Positions 26,098 through 39,285 of a DNA stretch of 64,000 nt are shown here, piece after piece. Below the pieces are notes generated by a model. That model searched no databases. It worked only from the letters and a program-made list of their open reading frames with translations, and was not told the origin of the DNA. This DNA comes from Serilophus lunatus. Taxonomy: Eukaryota; Chordata; Aves; Passeriformes; Eurylaimidae. Each line of letters starts with the position of its first letter. The first letter of the stretch is position 1. The position numbers were made by a program, and so were the translations under genes. The DNA is taken from positions 487,121 to 551,120 of the forward strand of contig VXBA01000127.1 in the NCBI GenBank assembly GCA_013399895.1, in the 5' to 3' direction.

Positions 26098-28830
26098 GGG
26101 GGCTGAGAAAAAGGCGTAACATGAAATAGTTCAAAAGTTACTTTGAGCACATGAAAATTTGATGTATTTCCAGAGGGACCTGTAGGTCAAACGCCGAATA
26201 AGAAGAGTAGAGAAAGCTAAATTCCTTTATTCAGATTGCTACTAGAATGGGCTACCACTTTCACAAAGTATTGGATTGCATCCTAAATGCACAATTAAGA
26301 ACAGATAAATGTAGAACAGACATGAAATTGCTAAAAAAGTTTTGAAGCTTGTTCAGTCCAGTGGTAAATTGCTTAATGAATGTTTTGAACAATTCTTAGG
26401 GGAAGAGATGTTTTTCCCATCTTTTTTTTTATTGACAAATAAAGAATTTATTAATTGTGTAGGTAGAAAACTGTCCTGGGTACCTATTAATATTTCCAAA
26501 AGAAAATGTATAGTACAAAACGACAGCATAAAAATAAAATACAAGGTGTGACTGTCATTGTTGTTCAAATACATTCTGTATGATCAATATGGAGTAGGTA
26601 AGTAGTTACCTGAATGCTTTAGTTATTGAATTCATGTGTGCCTACTTGTGGTTAAGCTTTGACTTCAAGGAAAAATATAATAAATATTTCATTAGGACAA
26701 CTCTGCTGTATTCATTTACTGTAGATTTCATGACTGAGGGGTAAGTTGATTTGAAAATTACTTCAGGACATATTTTCATTGTTTTGTAAATTCTCTTTCT
26801 TGTGGGGAGGAAAAAATGCTTAGGAAGAAATACTACCCAATAATCAAACTGGAGTATGCAAAGCATCAAGTGTAGCAAGGAGTAATATAATGTAAAATCA
26901 GAGCAGTGATACAGAAAGTTGCTGTAAACAAACTTAGACCACATTTAATTTGTGAATGGAGCGGGATAGTAATTTAATGCATATTAAGTTCTGTTTTCTC
27001 AGTAATCCATGTAGAAGAATAGCATTGTCCAGCCCTATCATTATAAAATTATAAACTTTAAGAGACTCAATAAAATACCAGAATTATTATTACTAGTATT
27101 TTAAATTTCTGGTATGCTTCAGGCACATAATAACTAATTGGTCATATAAATGAAATATGAGTGCTGTATTAATAGGGATGAAAAGCAAATACCTGTAGGA
27201 ATGAAAACAATAAGAGGAGCAGCCAGCTGAGATACAAATTAACATACATCCCCAGGAGCAGTAAATGAAGATTTTTCTGGTGAGGCTAGTTGTAAATATA
27301 TATTGTTACATATGTTATACGTTTGAAATAAAAGGTAATGTTATTCCTGTGTCCAAATATGAGTATGAATGAAAAGTCCATGTGTAAAGGCACAAGGGGA
27401 GGGAGAAGGTCAGTTAAGTAATCCTTACAGTATGCAGAAAACTTTTCCTGCCTTTTTCCACGTGATTTACATTTTCCTTGCAGAGTAGCACAGTCATCAT
27501 TGCAGTACATGCGCAGCTGTGCAAGCTGAACTCTTCATTACAGAGTTCTGTAGGTTGTAAATGTATAGAAACTACTGTTTTAGAGGTTGTGTACCTGCTT
27601 TTACTCTCCTAATTCAGGTTCAAATCCAGAGTATTTTCTGTTTGTAAGACTTGTGTGTTTTGTAAAAAGCCTTTTTAATGCAGCATGTATAATCTAGTGC
27701 TGTGGTGAGAGTATAACACGTGATTTCCACCCTTGCAAAGCAGTTCCATTAGTGCTCCTACTTGTTGATGGACTCGGTGGATTTACAGGTCCTGCATTGC
27801 TTTTTCTGTATTGGCAGATTTACTGGAAGGGTAGAGGCTGCCCCATCTTATCCTGAGGGGATGGGGACAGTTCCTCCTGGGAGGCAAGCACTGTGTACTT
27901 GAATCCTTCAGTCCGAGGAGAGCATTGATCCCTCAGTTTTGACTCTGGGCAAGTTCTTTAATTGCTATATTTCTGTGACTGCTGATGTTGTGTTTTTTAA
28001 ATGAAAGTGGCCTTGGCCTCAGTGTCTTGTTGTGAACACGGTGTATACATTTCCACTCCACTGCATAGAGTCTCTCAGACAATTTAGGTGCATGTTAGAT
28101 GACAAAGAGGTAAAAAATGTTATACTCATATAGTATTTGTTTGTACTTGTATTAAGTGTGCTTGTGTACCTCGCAAAAAGAGAGGCAGAGTATATCTGGA
28201 TTGTGCAAGTTTTTTTAAATACCATGCCAGTTTAGCAGTAAGTATGTGATGGTGCAATTGGCTTTGTAAAGAGAGATTGGTGATGTGGCTTTGTACATCT
28301 CTGATTAATGTATTTACACAGTACTCCATAAACATATGGAAAAATACCTACAAGGTTGTGAATTAAAAATTACATGAAAAGTAATGCATTCATTGTGTAG
28401 CTTTAAATATGCTCTCCCTTCTATGTCAGGGCAGTAAATAGCTCAGTTATAGTAGTTTTTGGAGATTTGTAGTTCTGCTACAAAACTCACAGTTACGTAT
28501 GGTTTGGCACTGGTATGTAGCCCACAAGCAATTTTTAAAAATGAAGAGTCTGAAATGCTAAAATGCAAAATATTTTAAAAGCAGGTGTGGTCAGTTGGGA
28601 TATTTATTTTCCTTGTGTTAGAATCAGACTTCACTGTCTTAAAATATAGTTCTTAGAAGGCAGAGAAGGACCTAGGTTTTTACGATTATTCATTCTGAAT
28701 TACCTAGTGAAGAGTTTTACCAACACAGGTGGCTTCATAGAGTGAATTCCTGTGGTATGAAAATGGAGACTATGTTCTGCAATGGGTCATGATCCAGGTT
28801 CTAGGATTTCCAGTGAACAGTAAACCAAAA

Positions 28831-28870
28831 TATATATGTATATAATATGTATATAATATATATATATAAT
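28831..28870. repeat. AT-rich microsatellite
   Basis: Imperfect (AT)n of about 40 bp, interrupted by G at intervals (tatatatgtatataatatg pattern). It is likely length-variable between individuals. Confidence 0.9.
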
Positions 28871-31800
28871 TCTGTAACAATACAGAGCAATAACAGACCA
28901 TTTTCTTTGTTCAGAAAGTCTTGTTTCTGGCATAACAGCATTTAAAGCATTCTGCTGTCTTTCCACTTCTCCTGTGGTCTTTTACCAAAAGACTGAAAAC
29001 TTCTTGAGGCACGGGTGTTACTTAAATTCATTTGTGTGCTACTCTTGAGATCCTGCACCACACTACTCATATCATGATTTCCTAGGTTCTAAAAACAGTG
29101 CTTACATGAACATCATTTGGATGCTGTTGATTTTGTATCCAACAAAACTGGAAAAAAAAAGCCCCAGCTAACTCCTCCCTGCCTCCAGAAACCCTGCCAG
29201 CTTCTGATCCTCTCTCCCCAAGTTTTGTAGAATGAATAGAATAAAAAATGTGAGCTCCTCCTGCTGGTTCGGCAGCAGCCATAGTTACATTTAAAAGCAT
29301 GGTAACATAATGTTAAGAGCCTGGCTTATTGCAACAAAAGCTGTAGTTAACTCTGCAGCTCCTGGATGGTGCTTCATCTTTAATTCTGTTCTCTGAGCAA
29401 ATCTCAGCACATTTAATATTCAATGTGAGACTCTACTTTGGGATATTGTGGTGCTTTGACATGAGGGGGAACTATAAGGTCATTGCTGCTTTGAATTGAT
29501 TTCTTAGCTCTAAATTTCTTTGTCTTTTTTTTCCCTCCTTTTAATTTTTAAGTAAGGTATACTATTAACATTACTTAAATGTTGCTTTTGTGGCTTATGA
29601 AAAATAATGCTGCTGTAGTAGATGTGCGTCAGCTGTGACTAAATGTTTTGATGTAGTCTTCTCAAAAGATAGACTAGAAGAGATTTCCTTTGAAATATGT
29701 GAAGCAGTTTTAGACACAGCTTCTCAGATGGATCTAATTAGTGTTTCATACAGACTGGATGTCCGTTTGTTGCAGCTGAATTCTCATTTCATTCACCCAT
29801 AACTAGAAACACCTCGCTTCAAACGTATTTCTTCAAAGAAAGAAGGGTTTAGGGTTCCATGTTTTACTGCTTTTTGATGTTGATTTCCCTTTAACTGAGA
29901 AGACCTTCTGTTTATACAACTGTTATTATTAAGAAAACATAGCTTTGTTCATGAGAGTTCATTCAGTATCAATGTTGGCTATTGGCAGAAGTCAGAGATC
30001 TGTGGAATAGATCTTGCTATACAAGACTAGTGGTACAGCTGTATGTCTGACTATTCAGCTTGTTGTAACAAAGATTTGAATGCAAGCAGGATGTTCTAAT
30101 GAAACCAGGGAACCTGGGTTTTGGGAGGATGAAAATGAAGATTAGAGATATGAATGATCGGTCTCATCAATGGATAGCAGTTCTATTTGTTATTTATATA
30201 CAGTAGTTACCCTTGAGACATTGTAGCCCGTACTGTTCCCTGTTTATGTTTACATGGCACAGTTTAGTACAGCACAAAGGAGTCTATGCTGACTAACCTA
30301 GTTTGGGCAGTGCTGTGTCAATGCAGTTGTACTGCTCTTGGTTGGAGTAACTTGTTTATAGTTGGCATGAGCAACTCCATTAATAGTGCATTGTGCCATG
30401 TTATGACACCTCTACAATAAGGAATGTCTTTTAACCTGTAGTGGTCAGTGTCAGATGAATGAGTGTAAAATATTCAGAGTATGGTGCTTGGATACAGCTA
30501 TGGTTGATGTTTAAGGAAAATGAGTGGAAGGAAGGAGAGATGCTCTGCCTGTGTCTATCCCACTGGCTGATTTGTGGTCATGATGTCATTTAGACTAAGG
30601 AGAGTTTGCAGGAACAGGCTGGTATTGGGGTATTGGCTGGCCTGGAGACCGTGAGGATGGGATTGGTATTGACCTTGATGAGATTATTGTGTATCTTTGA
30701 AGCTACTGGAAAGTTTCAAGTTGGCAGAAGATCGTAAGAAGGAGAAAGAAGAAAACACTGAAGGAGAAGCCATGCAGATGATGTAACGGTCATCCAATAA
30801 GGCTAATAACAACGACTTGTTGTCCAATAGGTGTTAGACACATATGCTTAAGATTGATGTATCAAAGAATGCTTGTAGACAATAGAAGGAGCTTAGCTCA
30901 TCTTTTGCAAAAGCTTCTTTATTATGTATGTGTCGCATGCCCCATCTCAACAAGCAACAGGCTGGTGGTTGGCTTGACTTCTCTCCTTCCCACCAAAGTA
31001 GCTGAGATAGCAGTTGCCAGAGGCAAAACCATTTGCCTCTTATCTTCCCTGTCCAAGGAATGGCAGTCCAGTCCAACTGCCTCAGATGATGGCACTTAAG
31101 ACATGATAAGAGTGTGATGTGGTGGGCTGTGAGCAATCTCACATTAGTGAAACTGGCTGGTCTGCAGGGTTGTCTCTTGGGTCCCCATTCGTACCTCCAG
31201 CACACTATTGTGTCTCCTAGGAAGCTCTTACTGCAATACTTCTTTGTGTCCCTAGCCCCACTCAGTCGTTTCCTTCAATTACTCACCACATAACCCTCTT
31301 TTTTTTAAATCTTCTGTTTGTCCATGGCTGCTTCATATTCCTGATTTGTCCTGGTAGAAAGCTGTGTATTGACTCACAGGTTGGCCAGTCCAGCTCCTGA
31401 GTGACAACCAAATTGTCCTTGTTTGTCCAAGAGCTGAATGGGAGCACTCGTTTTGTTCTCTGCACAGCTTTTCATTTTCATAAAACTTAAAGCATAAAAC
31501 TTTAATCTGTTTAGTTAATACTGACCAGTTTGTGGTTTTGTAAGTTGAGTGTATGGTAGGGATTTAGAGGAGGGACTTGAAAACAGTGCATTTTGTTAAC
31601 CTCTTTTTCCTTTCAAGATGGGACTAAACGTACTGTTACTGAAAGGGTTAAGAAGAGAACAAGGCTGTCCTGAAATGCAAGAGGAGGGAAATTATTTTAG
31701 ATTATTAATAATGAATTGTATTGCTGTCTGTGGCTTCTACAGAATAAAAAAGGAATATGATTTAAGTAGTCATTATCTATTGCCAATGGCATCTTTCATG

Positions 31801-31918
31801 TTCTAGAAAAAATCTACAGACCTCAAGGACATACAATAAATTGAAATGACTGGAAACCAAAATAGACCTATAGCTTCATAATTTTAGAATTGTTTCAGAT
31901 AATGTTGTATGCACAAGT

Positions 31919-32146
31919 GCAGTGGGCTGACCTTGGCTGAATGCCAGTTATCTACCAAGCTGCCCTATCATTCCCCCCATCTCATCTGGACAGGGGAGAG
32001 AATACGAAGGAAGGCAACTCGTAGGTTGAGATAAGGCAGTTTACTAAAGCAAACATGAAAGGTTGTGCACGCACAAACAAAGGAAAACCCAAAGATTTTC
32101 ATCTCTAATTCCCATCAGTAAGTGATGTCCAGCCACTTCCTGGGAA
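31919..32146 (-). mobile_element. Endogenous retrovirus LTR remnant (ERVL-type), minus orientation
   Basis: Landmarks in order are gcagtgggctgaccttggct, a purine-rich block ctggacaggggagaga, gttgagataaggcagttta, and gatgtccagccacttcctgg. I recognise this order from a common LTR family in bird genomes, where it forms the 3' part of the LTR read on the opposite strand. Only about 230 bp remain and no retroviral coding sequence is attached, so it is either a solo-LTR remnant or a truncated copy. Family assignment is from memory. The boundaries are approximate, and weak similarity may extend past 32146. Confidence 0.55.
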
Positions 32147-33860
32147 AATTCCATTTTTAAAAGTTGGCCAAGCATTCTGCCTTCTGCCTCTGTGCTTCTT
32201 TTTGCTCATTCCTACTAACTTGTAATTTTTCAAGTCCTGCCTCTTCTGAATTTGTTCTGGTTTCATTCTTCTAGCTAGTCACAGTTTCTACTCCACAGGC
32301 ATCTTGTCTGGCCCATCTGAGTCTCTCCTTTCGACTTCCATATCACTGAGCAATCAGCCTTGGCTGCTTTCTTCTACAGAACCTTCTCTAGTTTAGCTGT
32401 GCCCTGCTACACAGGCCTCCAGGCTTTCATCCATGTATTGGTCCTCATTTCCATTTTCCTTTCCCAGGACGTCAGCGTTGGCTTTGCTTGTCCAGTTTCT
32501 TCAACCTTACAATTTGTCTGGCTAGCTCTTTTTTTAAAATCACTCTCTCACTCTTTAGGTAGTTCACTCTTTACCTTCGTTCTGTGCCTCTAGCCCCTTC
32601 TTCCTTGCACAATCAGTGAATATTTTCATCTCTTCCATTCTCTGAGTTGGATTTCATGTGTTTCAGTTACTACTTCCATTTCCTTTCTCCGTTTTTAGGC
32701 TTCTTTCTCAGTGAGTCCTCTCAGCCTTACTTCTTGCTCCAAATTTTCTACGCCTCCCTCCCTGACACTTCCGTCTTTGTCCCAGTCTGGTTTCTCTGGT
32801 CACAGGGCCCTTGGTGGTCAGGTTTTGTTGCTCATGGGTTGTTTATGTAGCTTCTTCCTTCTCAGCCCTAGCAGGTGGATATCAGAAATATCAGAGGTGA
32901 CAATCTTACCAGGTTTATGCCTCACCTGCTGTTCTGCAGTCCAAATACACAATTTCAGGGGAAGCTGTGTTCACTCTGGGCTGGTACATGTTAAATACAA
33001 GGAAGAATCTTCTAGAACTGTAGCTGTGAAGTGTGGTGATCTACAGATACAGATAGGATTTGCTTTTTGAAATGCATAGAACTCACTCAATGCTATGAAG
33101 TTTGTAGCAGAACAGTAGAGGTGCATTCCAACAGTTTCGCTTCCTAGGCAGATTTTTAAGCCTCTGTTCCAAATCATATAGATGTTTCAGCCTTTCATGG
33201 AAAAGTGAATGAAATTTATTAATGTGCCCAAAAATATGTTCTCATTCTTTGTCGTGATTGCATGTATCTCTCTGAAGTCAGTTCCGAGTGACTATCAGCG
33301 TAAATAGAGTCCATCTGAGTTTGAAAAAACTGAAAATGCAGTGTGATGATGGGAGGAATTGAGCAACTTTGATACTAAGGCACTTCCCTTCCCCCTCATG
33401 CTGTAGCTCCGTGTCCCAGACTCATGCATTTTGGCAGGCGCTTCCTGTGCTCCTCCCATACTCCTGTCTTCATTCCAACCTTGCCTTTGTGGCTGCCCTC
33501 TTGTTTCCACCACCTAACCTCTATCAGCTGTTTCCTTTATTGCTGTAATTGCTGTGTATTTTCACACAGCGACCTCTTTGTCACTGTTGGAGCAGCCCAG
33601 CTGTTTGATGGTAACAGACTAGTTTACATGCACAGTTTATGTTGTTTTAATTTAATATTTTCTTCTAGCTGTTAGGGAGGAGGGAAATAGTGAGAAAGAT
33701 GTATGGTTAAACTGGCATCTTTATTTTGATGATAGTGAGCTTTGCATACTGTTAATTTTTAACAAACATGATTTTGTTTAACTTGGGGGTCCTTGGGGGT
33801 CTTTTGTATTAGTTTTATCTAAATGGGGAATGGGAAGCTACATTGTTGGCCAATCAACAT
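32147..33860. other. Intronic stretch, pyrimidine-rich on the + strand
   Basis: From about 32200 to 32880 the + strand is unusually rich in C and T, which opens long hydrophobic chance frames (32360-32593, 32711-33070, +). These encode Ser-, Leu- and Phe-rich strings typical of pyrimidine tracts, not of a protein family. No gene or transposon is recognised. Confidence 0.5.
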
Positions 33861-33995
33861 GATAGAAATGCAAAATGGTTGGAAAGGGCCTTTAAGGACC
33901 TACTTCCACACACAGAGAAACACCCACCCCTGCCATGGGCAAGGACACCTACTAGATCAGGTTGCCCAAAGCCCCATCCAACCTAACCTTGAACA
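33861..33995 (-). mobile_element. CR1 LINE, 3' fragment
   Basis: The landmarks aaaatggttggaaagggcc, then a C-rich middle with tgccatgggcaagg, then caggttgcccaaagccccat and ccaacctaacctt, follow the reverse of a CR1 3' end. It is about 135 bp, non-coding and moderately diverged. The octamer tail at its left end is reduced to gatagaaatg-like sequence. Confidence 0.85.
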
Positions 33996-36900
33996 TTTAA
34001 TATGCAATAAGCAAAAATGAAGATGAATTTTGTTTTTTAAAGATAAAGAGCAATAAATGAAGAGAAAGATATAGTATATCCAGATCTCAGGAAACTGGAA
34101 GCCTGGGCCTCCTTTGTTTAGCAGTTAAACAGACCAAGAACAAAACCATCCAGAATAGGATGCCCCTGAAAAAGATAGCAGCAACTGTTGAGAAAAACAA
34201 GAGAGAATTAGATCCTCTCCCTTACACAGCTAATGAATTTTTCCTGTCCTTGGCACTTTCTGAAATAGGCGAGTTAATAGGAGTAGAGGGGAAAGGGCCA
34301 AGGGAATGGTCATTGTCAGTCACAATCAGTATCTGTCAGTCTATGTAGCAGAAGTCTGTGATGAGATTGAGTCTTGTTGGCCCATTATGTGGGATACATC
34401 TGCAATCCCAAGTGAACTATTGGTGATTTAGAATTTTTCAGGCTATGTGGAGTGTGAATACTCATGTCTTGGTTTATTGTAGCCTGTGTCATAAATGCCA
34501 ATTCATGAGATGTGGTTTTGCTTTGTAAAAATGCTTGAACTGCTAGGTGGCAACTGAATTACTAGGTGGCTATAAGAATGAATTCTTAGGAGTGTTACAG
34601 AGTGGGATATTTTGAATCTGTGTAAGAATTCACATTCCCAACAGAAGATGGTTCACTAGCTATGGGTGTGTCCCAGAAAATTCGGCATTAGTAATGCTTT
34701 CCAGAATAGGTGGGAAATGGTTTTGAAAGTGGAAGTAGGAAGTATGTTCAATGCTGCACACAACTCTGGCATTCTTCAGTCACTTGAGAGTATTAATCTG
34801 CTTTCTTAGATCTGCCTGGCTCATTCTGTGGATATGTGCTGGGTTTTTTTCTTCTTCAGCTTGATTATTTTTAATGGTCTCCATTAGTTTATCATTTTAG
34901 CAAGTTTACTTCTCGTACAGTTTGGTGGAGTGATTAACAGATGAAATGACTTCAGAGTATAAATTCTCATTTGGTCTTCAAGGTTATATTTCATCTCTGT
35001 TGTATGCCTTCCTAATTACAAGCATATTTCAGTACTCAAGATTAGAATCTTAAAGAACGTATTATTCATCTTCTCTAGATCAGAATTAAAAAGAAAATGG
35101 GCTGACATGTTGTATTATTTCTTCAGAGTCTGATAATGTTATTTTCTCTCTAAGCTTATTATCTTTTTAAAATATTAAGGTAAAAATTATTCTAAGTCAC
35201 ATGACATTGTTCAATTAAACCATTGTTGGCTGGTTTGTTTTGATATATTTATTTCTTGTTAAAACAACAGTAACCTGTATTGCATTTGCGCCGGAAAATA
35301 GCAGTTCATCTTTGAACATTGTATGAGTGATTCCTGTCATTGGTGCCAGTACTGAAGAAAGCTCAAAGTACAAATTTTGTGATTTTGTCTTATCCCGAAG
35401 AAGCGTCTGAACACAGGTAACTTCTGTAACAATAAGATTCAGATACACCTTTGTGACTTGAGATAATCTCTGAAGAGTATATCTTACTGTGTTAAATTTT
35501 TTTCTTGTTAAATAATGGCATTAAAACCCAATCTGTGCAAAGCACGTAGAAGATTAATTAACATTGGGAAGAAAAGAGATGTCTGAGCCTTTCACCTGTA
35601 AGGTACCCTTTATCTCCAGCTGAGTTTGCCAGCCTTTAATGCTATTTGTCATCTTCTCCGATAGGATAGCTATCTTGATATTTTTTTCTGCACTGCCTGT
35701 TATAATTTGAATGACTCCCATAATACCAGTAACATGTATTAGAATGTTTTTCTCCCCTGCTGAAGGCTTTAAATACTTGTTTGGCTTAAGAAAGATAGAC
35801 ACATTCATTTAATTGACTTATACAGTTGTGGGCTATTGACAGTTTAGGTATCAGATCTAACACAATGAAAGGGCTTATTAAGATCATGGAAAGCTCTAAA
35901 ATTCTTGTACTATTACTTAATGTGCATGGTACATGCAACTTGATTATTTTGTTATCTGATTACTGGAAATAGGTGATCAGTTGTTTTAATTGCATGAAAA
36001 GGTATTTAAATGCTCTTTTCATTGGTGATTACTAAAAGGATTCTAATGATACCAAAGTGTCTCTTCTCACTGGGGAACTGCTGATTGTCTAGGACTGGTT
36101 ACTTCATGGATCAGAAGTGTGTCTGTCTTGTAGGAAAAGCCTGACCAAGATTTTTTTCCAAAGAAATGAACTGTTTCCCCCCCCCCCCCCAAAATGCTAC
36201 AACGTGTAAGGTCTTGTAGGAACCATACAATTCCATATGGAAAAGCATATAAAATGACTAATTTAGTTAAAACATGGTTGTTACCATCTTTTTTTAGTTC
36301 TCTCTAGATTCCTGAGTAACATTGGAAAAGTCAGAGTATTTTTAAATTGCTTGTAGGGGTTGTACTTTATACCTAAGATCAGATCCGTCCTCATCACAGA
36401 AGGGCCTTTTCTGGTGCCAGTATCCACGCACCTCTGCATGTATAAAAGCAAAGACTCTCTTGAGTGTGAAGAGCTCATTGCACTTGACACCCCCTACTCT
36501 GGTCTGGCCTGAGCCCAGGAAGAAACAGGTTCTATAAGTGTAAATTGGAAACTCCTTTTTCTCTTCCAGCTTTCTTAGTAGTGAGTTTATTAGAGATTCT
36601 TAGATTGTGGGCTGAAACCACAGTGAGTGCGTAACAAGAGCTGCCAGCCTTCTGTATTAGGGAGGCAGGCAGTCCTACAAAGAGATCGTGGTTCAAGCTG
36701 TTTCAGAAAGGCATCTTTATCTGGTTTGAGTTGAAGGATACCACATTGTCATTATGAAGTCTCAGAAAATTTTTTTGTGGAAAAGTGTGCTCTTAACATG
36801 AACAACAACACAGCAGCAGCATCATCTATGTAAATGACACAGTCATCGTTTCAAGAAAGGACAAAGTATACCTTCTCATGGAGAGAAATCTCTGACTCTG

Positions 36901-39285
36901 AACTATTCATACCAGAAGCTGTCAAATGAATTATGCACTGAGAAGCTGAGTTAAGGGGACTGGAACAGTGTTGTGGCTGCAGTCAGGCAAATCTTAAGTC
37001 TTTGGAGGAAGCTTGACAAGTGAGAATGTTTTGTTTCCAGGGATGCAGAGAACTGGCAGACTCCTCTGCAAGTGGTCATGTAACTGTCAAAGTTACTCTT
37101 GACTGTCAAAATAAAAGAAATCTATTTTATTTCTAATAAGAAATCTGGGAAATGGAGAATTACATGGAGTAAAGGTATACTCTTTGACAATAGAGGCACT
37201 GTCTTCTATTATTGCTGTAATTGTAATTCTGGCTACAACTTCTAAGACCTTCAAATATTTTATCCTAAAACTACTACTATGGGTTTGTGATTGCCTAAAC
37301 TTAAGGTGAAACTATCTTAGCATAGCTTATGTCTCAGCAGATACCTGTTGGTCCAATCTCAATTCAGCTGTGTTTGGCTGTGCTGGTCTACAATGAACTA
37401 GTTGAATAAAAGGTTGATTTCATTTTTAAGACTATGATAAAGCAGGATGCACTGCAAGGGAAAAAAAAGGCATCAATAAATAGGTGTGGAATTGCACCTA
37501 TTTGGAATCACATGAAAGCACTGATTAATTCCAAGTAGTCCTCATTTTCTCACATGTCAAAGTCACAGCAACAGAAAAAGTCAAAGTAGTTAAACCAGGG
37601 TTCCTATTGATATGACTCCATCTTGACATTCTTTAAACCAAAGCTAGGTTAACTGGGTGAGTAAAGGACTTCAAACCTCTCTTTTCTGTCTAGTTGAGCT
37701 GCTTTATTCAGTATTTCTCAGTTTTTGAAGGCATAAGATTCCTTTCTGCATAACAAAATGGTAAGGAGGATTTTGCAATTTGAGCAGCTTTAACTGAACT
37801 AATGCCTTCAGCAAGAGTACAGGTACAGAATGTGTGTCTTTACTGAAAGGATATTCAGATTTTATCACTTACAGGACAGTTCTGCTGTCTTTTGTCTGGA
37901 AACAAAATGTGTGAGGATGAAAAGATTGAAACATGTTTGACATGAAATGTAATAGTAGTGTATCTATATTGTGATTTTTTTTAAATTTTTTTTTCCCTAA
38001 GCCGCAAGTAGTGTAATGGCTTGATATCCAGATAGAATTGGAGAATTTGAAAAGAGAGATCCCTCCTTTGTTTTACATTATGTAGCTGCGCAGGGGAAAA
38101 ATATGGGAAAAGTTTCCATTGTGAGGTAGCTGGAATTCTTTCTATTAGAAAATATCAGTGCCCAGGGCTTCACTTTTAATGACATCAAAGCTAATTCAAC
38201 CTGAGCAATCCTGAGTTCATGGGTAGGAAAGTAGTAGATTTCTGTAAAGAGATGTGTAAAGCTACAAAATTATCAAATGCTAAAATTACTAACAAACAGA
38301 AGACCTGTAAACTTAATGCAATAATTGACATCTTCTTGGACAGAAAGCTCACCAAGCCCCAGGTATTTTGAGAGATTCTCTACATTGGTTCTGAATATTA
38401 ATTTTTCCCAGTCCTACTTGCCATTACTATCATTAGACACCACCTTTGTTGTGGTTTTAACAAGGAAACTCCCCACAGTGAAGATTAATGCACAGCTAGG
38501 TAATTACATTTTATATATATGTTAGCAAGCTTTGATTCTTTTGCATTACAGCATCAGTTGACTACAAAATAGAAGTCTTCTGTAACTTAAAAAAATAAAT
38601 CTCATGTTTTAAGCTATTTTTGTGGAAAAAGTAGAGATCCTTTATTGTAGAGAACAGGAATTAAGAGTAAACCTGAATGGTGGGTGCTTCAGCTTATGGA
38701 GGTCTACTGTTGCAGAATGAGCTTGTCTGATTTCAGTTTTGCTAGAATTATTGTTCAAGAATGTGCCAAAAAATTTTCAAGACTGCTGAGAAAACAAATA
38801 CATAAAATATACCTGGTTTGCTTTATTGTGTCTTCATTATGTAATTATAAAAATTCAGTATTAGAATTTTAGTATTTTGTGATGCATTTAGAGCTTTGAC
38901 AGCTGGTATTGTTGTTTGTTCCAGGTATTTTGACCTTTCCTAGACACTTTCACCTGTGAACTGTCAAAGGTGTCTATGTGTGTCAGACTTCATAGCTGGC
39001 AGTAATGAGTATGATCACTTTGAATATTGGTGTAGATGGGTGGACAGAAAGGTTTTGTTTCCTAGGTTATTTTAAGAGCAGAAAAAAATAGGCTTTTTTG
39101 TCAACTTCAGTTGTCTGTCCTGAAGGATTTTTACTGTTAGTTACTGTTTCTTAAGTATCACTGAACTTACTGATTAATATGATGTTTTCTGCTCAACTAT
39201 CTATTGACTAAAAAGACAACAGACATTCAGTTTACCCATTAAAATTACCCTCTTCTGCTTTTCCATTCCTTCCCCAAAGCTTTTC
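33996..39285. other. Intronic stretch without a recognised gene
   Basis: AT-rich sequence with a C14 run (36177-36190). Two neighbouring minus-strand open frames (35215-35448 and 35554-35808, 77 and 84 codons) have a fairly protein-like composition, but I recognise no family in them, and no continuous frame or convincing splice pair links them. No RNA gene or transposon is recognised. Confidence 0.45.
36177..36190. repeat. C14 run
   Basis: Homopolymer of 14 C, an uncommon length for C in AT-rich intronic DNA. It is likely to be a sequencing and assembly trouble spot. Confidence 0.9.

Larger units (their letters stand above)
25761..31918. other. Intronic stretch without a recognised gene
   Basis: AT-rich sequence with one unresolved base (26097) and an AT microsatellite (28831-28870). 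The longest open frame is 123 codons on the minus strand (30834-31205), rich in Cys, Trp and Leu and without a recognisable domain; I consider it chance. A block at about 30785-31300 has LTR-like traits and is discussed as a finding, not annotated as an element. Confidence 0.5.

Noticed and set aside
30834..31205. 123-codon open frame on the minus strand, among the longest frames outside CR1
   Set aside because: Rich in Cys, Trp and Leu, no domain recognised and no splice or promoter support; opposite-strand frames also open there. Treated as chance or part of an unclassified repeat.
32360..33070. Overlapping Ser/Leu/Phe-rich open frames on the + strand that resemble membrane proteins
   Set aside because: The apparent membrane segments come from pyrimidine-rich DNA, and the same stretch is open in several frames. 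No protein family is recognisable.
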